Shown piece after piece: positions 40,113 through 42,826 of a DNA stretch of 42,826 nucleotides. This DNA is from Streptomyces aurantiacus JA 4570 (GTDB lineage Bacteria > Actinomycetota > Actinomycetes > Streptomycetales > Streptomycetaceae): the NCBI RefSeq assembly GCF_000414115.1, contig NZ_AOPZ01000302.1:1-42826 (forward strand), written 5' to 3'. Under the pieces are notes generated by a model that was given only the letters and a program-made list of their open reading frames with translations, searched no databases and had not been told where the DNA came from. How positions within the stretch are numbered: position 1 is the stretch's first letter; every line of letters starts with the position of its first letter. The position numbers and the translations under genes were made by a program.

Positions 40113-40499
40113 ATGGACTCCTCAGCATCCCCCGCCCCCCTCGGCCCGCTGGAGCGGGCGCTGCACGCCGCCCGCGCGCTGGTCCTCGCCGACCTGGTCG
40201 CGGACGAGGTGGCCGAGCCGGACGTGGTCTCGTTCGTCGAGGAATCCGTGGCGCAGCGGCGCTGGTGGGTGGAGCAGTGGCCCGACGGGGTCGACTACGT
40301 CGCCGGGCTCGTCGCCCAGGACGTGCAGGACGCCCTCCTGGAGCGGTACGGGCGCTGGCCGCTGTGCCCGGTGTGCGGCTCCGAGGACCTGCACGCGCTG
40401 GACGTGGAGCCGGAGTTGGGCGCCGACCCGCACTGGGTGTGCGCGAAGGCGGGTGTGGTGGTCGCGGCCGTGGGGTCGCTCGGGGCGGTGCGGCGGTGA
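40113..40499 (+). CDS. Small protein with a zinc-knuckle-like motif
   Basis: The 128-aa acidic soluble protein has a helical N-terminal part (ALHAARALVLADLVADEVAEPDVV). A CPVCGSEDLHALDVEPELGAD segment near residue 93 is followed by WVCAKAG; these three cysteines and the His may bind zinc. The family is not recognised. It overlaps the DUF4031 gene by 4 nt (GTGA), so the two are translationally coupled. CACAAT stands 6 nt before the ATG, a possible leaderless promoter. Confidence 0.75.
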   Translation: MDSSASPAPLGPLERALHAARALVLADLVADEVAEPDVVSFVEESVAQRRWWVEQWPDGVDYVAGLVAQDVQDALLERYGRWPLCPVCGSEDLHALDVEPELGADPHWVCAKAGVVVAAVGSLGAVRR

Positions 40500-40819
40500 C
40501 CCTCTACATCGACCCGCCCACCTGGCCCGGGCACGGACGCCTCTGGTCGCACCTGGTCAGCGACGTCTCGTACGAGGAACTGCACGCCTTCGCCGCGCGG
40601 ATCGGGGTGCCGGAGCGGGCCTTCGAGCGCGACCACTACGACCTGCCCTCGCACCGGTACGAGGACGCCGTGCGGGCGGGGGCGGTGGAGGTCGGCTCCA
40701 AGGAGCTGGTGCGGCGGCTTACGGGGGCGGGGTTGAGACGGCCCAAGGGCCGGGCCGCGGCGGACGGATCCTTGCCGGACGGTGCCGCCCCGGGAGAGCC
40801 CTCCGGGCAGGCAGACTGA
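40496..40819 (+). CDS. DUF4031 protein
   Basis: The 107-aa protein begins VTLYIDPPTWPGHGRLWSHL and continues SDVSYEELHAFAARIGVP, DHYDLPSHRYEDAVRAGA, which is the DUF4031 pattern. These conserved His, Asp and Tyr residues suggest an enzyme or metal site, but no activity is established to my knowledge. The C-terminal 25 residues are low-complexity. The GTG start overlaps the previous stop. Confidence 0.83.
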   Translation: MTLYIDPPTWPGHGRLWSHLVSDVSYEELHAFAARIGVPERAFERDHYDLPSHRYEDAVRAGAVEVGSKELVRRLTGAGLRRPKGRAAADGSLPDGAAPGEPSGQAD

Positions 40820-40913
40820 GCGCTCCGCTGGAAGTGCCGCGATGGGCCATCAAATGTCTGCGGCTTCGTCGTGGCTGGTCGCGCCCGCGCGGCGGAGCCG
40901 CATATCGATACAG

Positions 40914-40935
40914 CCCCGCGCCCCTTCGGGGGCGC
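40914..40935. repeat. Dispersed GC-hairpin repeat, second copy
   Basis: CCCCGCGCCCCTTCGGGGGC and the next two bases match the copy at 32711-32733. The upstream part (40858-40880, with TCGTCGTGGCTGGTCGCGC) belongs to the same repeat family, common between Streptomyces genes. It may also terminate the DUF4031 operon. Confidence 0.65.
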
Positions 40936-40977
40936 TGCCGAACTGCGACGAACCGCACCGACCTTCTTAGGGCCGAC

Positions 40978-40983
40978 TAGGGT
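40978..40983 (+). promoter_or_regulatory. -10 hexamer TAGGGT, leaderless start of the HD gene
   Basis: The hexamer is followed by 6 nt (cgcccc) and the ATG at 40990. Confidence 0.65.
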
Positions 40984-40989
40984 CGCCCC

Positions 40990-41640
40990 ATGCCCGACCA
41001 CGTCGACCTCACGTCCCTGCGAGCCCGCTGGCGCGAAGCCCTCCTCAAGGCCCGGGGAACCGGCGACGGCCCGGACCCCGACCCGTACGCCGAGAACCTC
41101 CTCGCCCGCTGGTCGGAGCCCCACCGCCGCTACCACACCCGCACCCACCTGGCCGCCGTGCTCACCCACGTCGACACCCTCCAGGGGTACGCGGACGACC
41201 CGCACCTCGTGCGGCTCGCGGCGTGGTTCCATGACGCGGTGTACGCCCCCGACCGCTCGGAGAACGAGGAGCGCAGCGCCCGCCTCGCGGAACGCGCGCT
41301 GCCCGAGGCGGGGCTCGCGCCGGAGGCGACCGCCGAGGTGGCCCGCCTGGTCCGGCTCACGGTCACCCACGACCCGGCCGGCGGCGACCGCAACGGCGAG
41401 GTGCTGTGCGACGCGGACCTCGCGATCCTCGCGGCGGAGCCGGACGCGTACGCCGCGTACGCCGCCGCCGTCCGCGCGGAGTACGCGTTCGTGCCCGACG
41501 AGGCGTTCCGCGCGGGGCGGGCGGACGTGCTGCGCCAACTGCTCGCGCTGCCCCGGCTGTTCCGCACGGAGTACGGCGCCGCGCACTGGGAGTCCCGCGC
41601 CCGGGAAAACCTCACGACGGAGCTGGACCTGCTCACGTAG
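40990..41640 (+). CDS. HD-domain metal-dependent phosphohydrolase
   Basis: The 216-aa cytosolic protein of the predicted HD-superfamily hydrolase group has HRRYHTRTHLAAVL (first His), the metal-binding HD in LAAWFHDAVYAP (about residues 80-85), and the closing Asp in LCDADLAILA. The substrate is unknown; nucleotides are common for this fold. The stop codon TAG forms the start of the next gene's -10 hexamer. Confidence 0.87.
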   Translation: MPDHVDLTSLRARWREALLKARGTGDGPDPDPYAENLLARWSEPHRRYHTRTHLAAVLTHVDTLQGYADDPHLVRLAAWFHDAVYAPDRSENEERSARLAERALPEAGLAPEATAEVARLVRLTVTHDPAGGDRNGEVLCDADLAILAAEPDAYAAYAAAVRAEYAFVPDEAFRAGRADVLRQLLALPRLFRTEYGAAHWESRARENLTTELDLLT

Positions 41641-41643
41641 CCT
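41638..41643 (+). promoter_or_regulatory. -10 hexamer TAGCCT overlapping a stop codon
   Basis: The hexamer's first three bases are the TAG stop of the HD gene. Six nt follow before the ATG at 41650. Confidence 0.6.
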
Positions 41644-41649
41644 CGCCGC

Positions 41650-42774
41650 ATGCTTTTCAACGGTGGGGAACGGATCGACGAGGCGACGGCGCACGCGGTG
41701 CGGGCGCTGCGCGCGGTGGCGACGGCGGAGTACGACTGGACGCGCCCCGCGGGCGGCCTCGACTGGAGCTGCCTGGACACGGCCGAGCACATCGCCGGTG
41801 ACTTCACTGCGTACGCGACGCAGCTCACCGGGCGCACGGCGGGCACCGGCGTCTACGTCCCCGTCGAGGCCAAGCTGGACGAGGGCACCGGCGCGGACGG
41901 CGCGGTGTGGGCCGTCGAGGCGACGGCGGGGCTGCTCGCGGCGGTCGTCCGGACGACGCCCGCCGGGGTGCGGGGGTGGCATCCGTACCCGCACGGCAGC
42001 GCGGACGCGGCCGGCTTCGCGGCGATGGGGGTCATCGAGCTGATCCTGCACACGCACGACATCCTGCGGGCCTTCGACCTCGCCTACGAGCCTCCGGCGG
42101 AGCTGTGCGAGGCGGTGCTCGCGCGGCAGTTCCCGCAGGTGCCGCCCGCCCGGGACGGGGAGGGGCACTGGGCGGTGCTGCTGTGGGCCACCGGGCGCGG
42201 TGAGCGCGCGGGGCACGCCCGCCTGGAGCGGTGGCGCTGGCACAACCCGATCCACCTGGCCGCCGGGCCCGTCGAGCTGGTCGAGGTGGCCCCGGACGCC
42301 GCCGCGGATCTCGCCGCGGGCGGTACGGGCGGCATCGCCTGGGCCGAGGGCGGGCCCTCCGACGGGACGCGGGGGGCCGCCTCCCGGGTCGCGAAGGCGT
42401 ACGCCGCCGGGACGCACCGGCCCGAGTGGGGGATGTTCGCCGTCGTCCGTGCCGAGGACCAGCTCGCGGTCGGGGCCGCGGGGTTCCACGGGGTGCCCGA
42501 CGAGGAGGGCTGGGCGGAGGTCGGCTACAACCTGGCCCCGGCGGCCCGCGGCAACGGGTACGCCACGCAGGCGCTGCGCGCGCTCACCGACTTCGCCCTG
42601 GCCATCCCGGACGGCGCCGCCGGAGGCGACCACGCCGACCACGCCGGCCCGACCGGGCTGCGTGCGCTCGCCGACCCGGACAACGCCGCGTCGCACGCCG
42701 TCCTCGCCCGCGCGGGCTTCACCCGCACCGCGGACCGCGGCGCCGACGCGGCCTTCGAGCTCCGCAGGCCCTGA
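41650..42774 (+). CDS. Fusion of a mycothiol-dependent isomerase-like (DinB) domain and a GNAT acetyltransferase
   Basis: The 374-aa protein has an N-terminal four-helix DinB/maleylpyruvate-isomerase-like domain (about residues 1-185). Its signatures are WTRPAGGLDWSCLDTAEHIAGDFTAYA and ELILHTHDILRAF, whose His residues would bind metal. The C-terminal GNAT domain (about 195-374) has VGYNLAPAARGNGYATQALRALTDFAL with the acetyl-CoA loop, then DPDNAASHAVLARAGFTRT. Mycothiol is the main thiol of actinobacteria, so the fusion may couple a mycothiol reaction to acetylation; that is inference. Each half alone has normal length. Confidence 0.83.
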   Translation: MLFNGGERIDEATAHAVRALRAVATAEYDWTRPAGGLDWSCLDTAEHIAGDFTAYATQLTGRTAGTGVYVPVEAKLDEGTGADGAVWAVEATAGLLAAVVRTTPAGVRGWHPYPHGSADAAGFAAMGVIELILHTHDILRAFDLAYEPPAELCEAVLARQFPQVPPARDGEGHWAVLLWATGRGERAGHARLERWRWHNPIHLAAGPVELVEVAPDAAADLAAGGTGGIAWAEGGPSDGTRGAASRVAKAYAAGTHRPEWGMFAVVRAEDQLAVGAAGFHGVPDEEGWAEVGYNLAPAARGNGYATQALRALTDFALAIPDGAAGGDHADHAGPTGLRALADPDNAASHAVLARAGFTRTADRGADAAFELRRP

Positions 42775-42802
42775 GGACACCGCCGGCCGCCGCGCCCTCC
42801 GC

Positions 42803-42825
42803 ACCCCGCCGCTCCGCGGCGGGGT
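42803..42825 (+). terminator. Terminator of the fusion gene
   Basis: ACCCCGCCGC-tcc-GCGGCGGGGT forms a perfect 10-bp stem at the window's end. Confidence 0.7.
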
Positions 42826-42826
42826 C

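Overview
This is a GC-rich actinobacterial chromosome segment, almost certainly from a Streptomyces. Third codon positions are nearly all G or C, GTG starts are common, and the gene content matches the msiK / cdgB / nagKA / groEL2 part of the Streptomyces core chromosome. I see no phage, integrase, transposase or CRISPR signature. The segment is vertically inherited core DNA with a few regulatory novelties.

Layout. Positions 1-3 kb (mostly minus strand) carry a sugar nucleotidyltransferase, a small secreted protein, the shared sugar-ABC ATPase MsiK and tRNA-Thr(TGU). Positions 3-16 kb are mainly redox and stress genes. They include an ECF41-type sigma factor divergent from an AhpD-like protein, a frameshifted YceI gene, a PuuB-like oxidase, a DsbA-like lipoprotein, an aminoglycoside-kinase-like protein, two GNAT acetyltransferases, a quinone reductase behind a SoxR-type promoter, an FAD oxidoreductase behind an ECF41-type promoter, an M1 aminopeptidase and TerD. 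Positions 16-20.5 kb carry the ribosome-rescue factor ArfB, a flavin reductase, the diguanylate cyclase CdgB behind Crp-like and BldD-like boxes, and a membrane-anchored carbohydrate-binding-like protein.

Positions 20.5-27.2 kb hold an amino-sugar cluster: class II aldolase, PfkB kinase, NagA, NagK, an SIS isomerase/deaminase and an orphan ABC solute-binding lipoprotein. DasR-like dre sites lie upstream of nagK, of the binding protein and of msiK. Positions 27.2-31 kb hold a DUF3263 protein, otsB and otsA (trehalose) and gpgS. Positions 31-33.1 kb hold the most interesting block: a 16-codon leader ORF, a SAM-I riboswitch, a threonine-synthase-like PLP enzyme and a CysO/MoaD-like sulfur carrier. 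I read this as a candidate O-phosphohomoserine plus sulfur-carrier route to homocysteine. Positions 33.4-36.9 kb carry a cold-shock protein, groEL2 behind two CIRCE elements, and a SigE-family sigma factor with a membrane partner. Positions 36.9-42.8 kb carry a PIG-V-like mannosyltransferase, murQ with an RpiR regulator, two small proteins, an HD hydrolase and an isomerase-GNAT fusion.

Shared themes. At least eleven genes have a TANNNT -10 hexamer 6-7 nt before the start codon and no Shine-Dalgarno sequence, so their mRNAs should be leaderless. MurQ, NagK, NagA, the SIS protein, the PfkB kinase and the aldolase together could carry cell-wall or chitin amino sugars into glycolysis, with MsiK energising uptake. 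Regulator names (DasR, SoxR, ECF41, Crp, BldD, HrcA, MurR) are inferred from site sequences and not from any experiment on this DNA.
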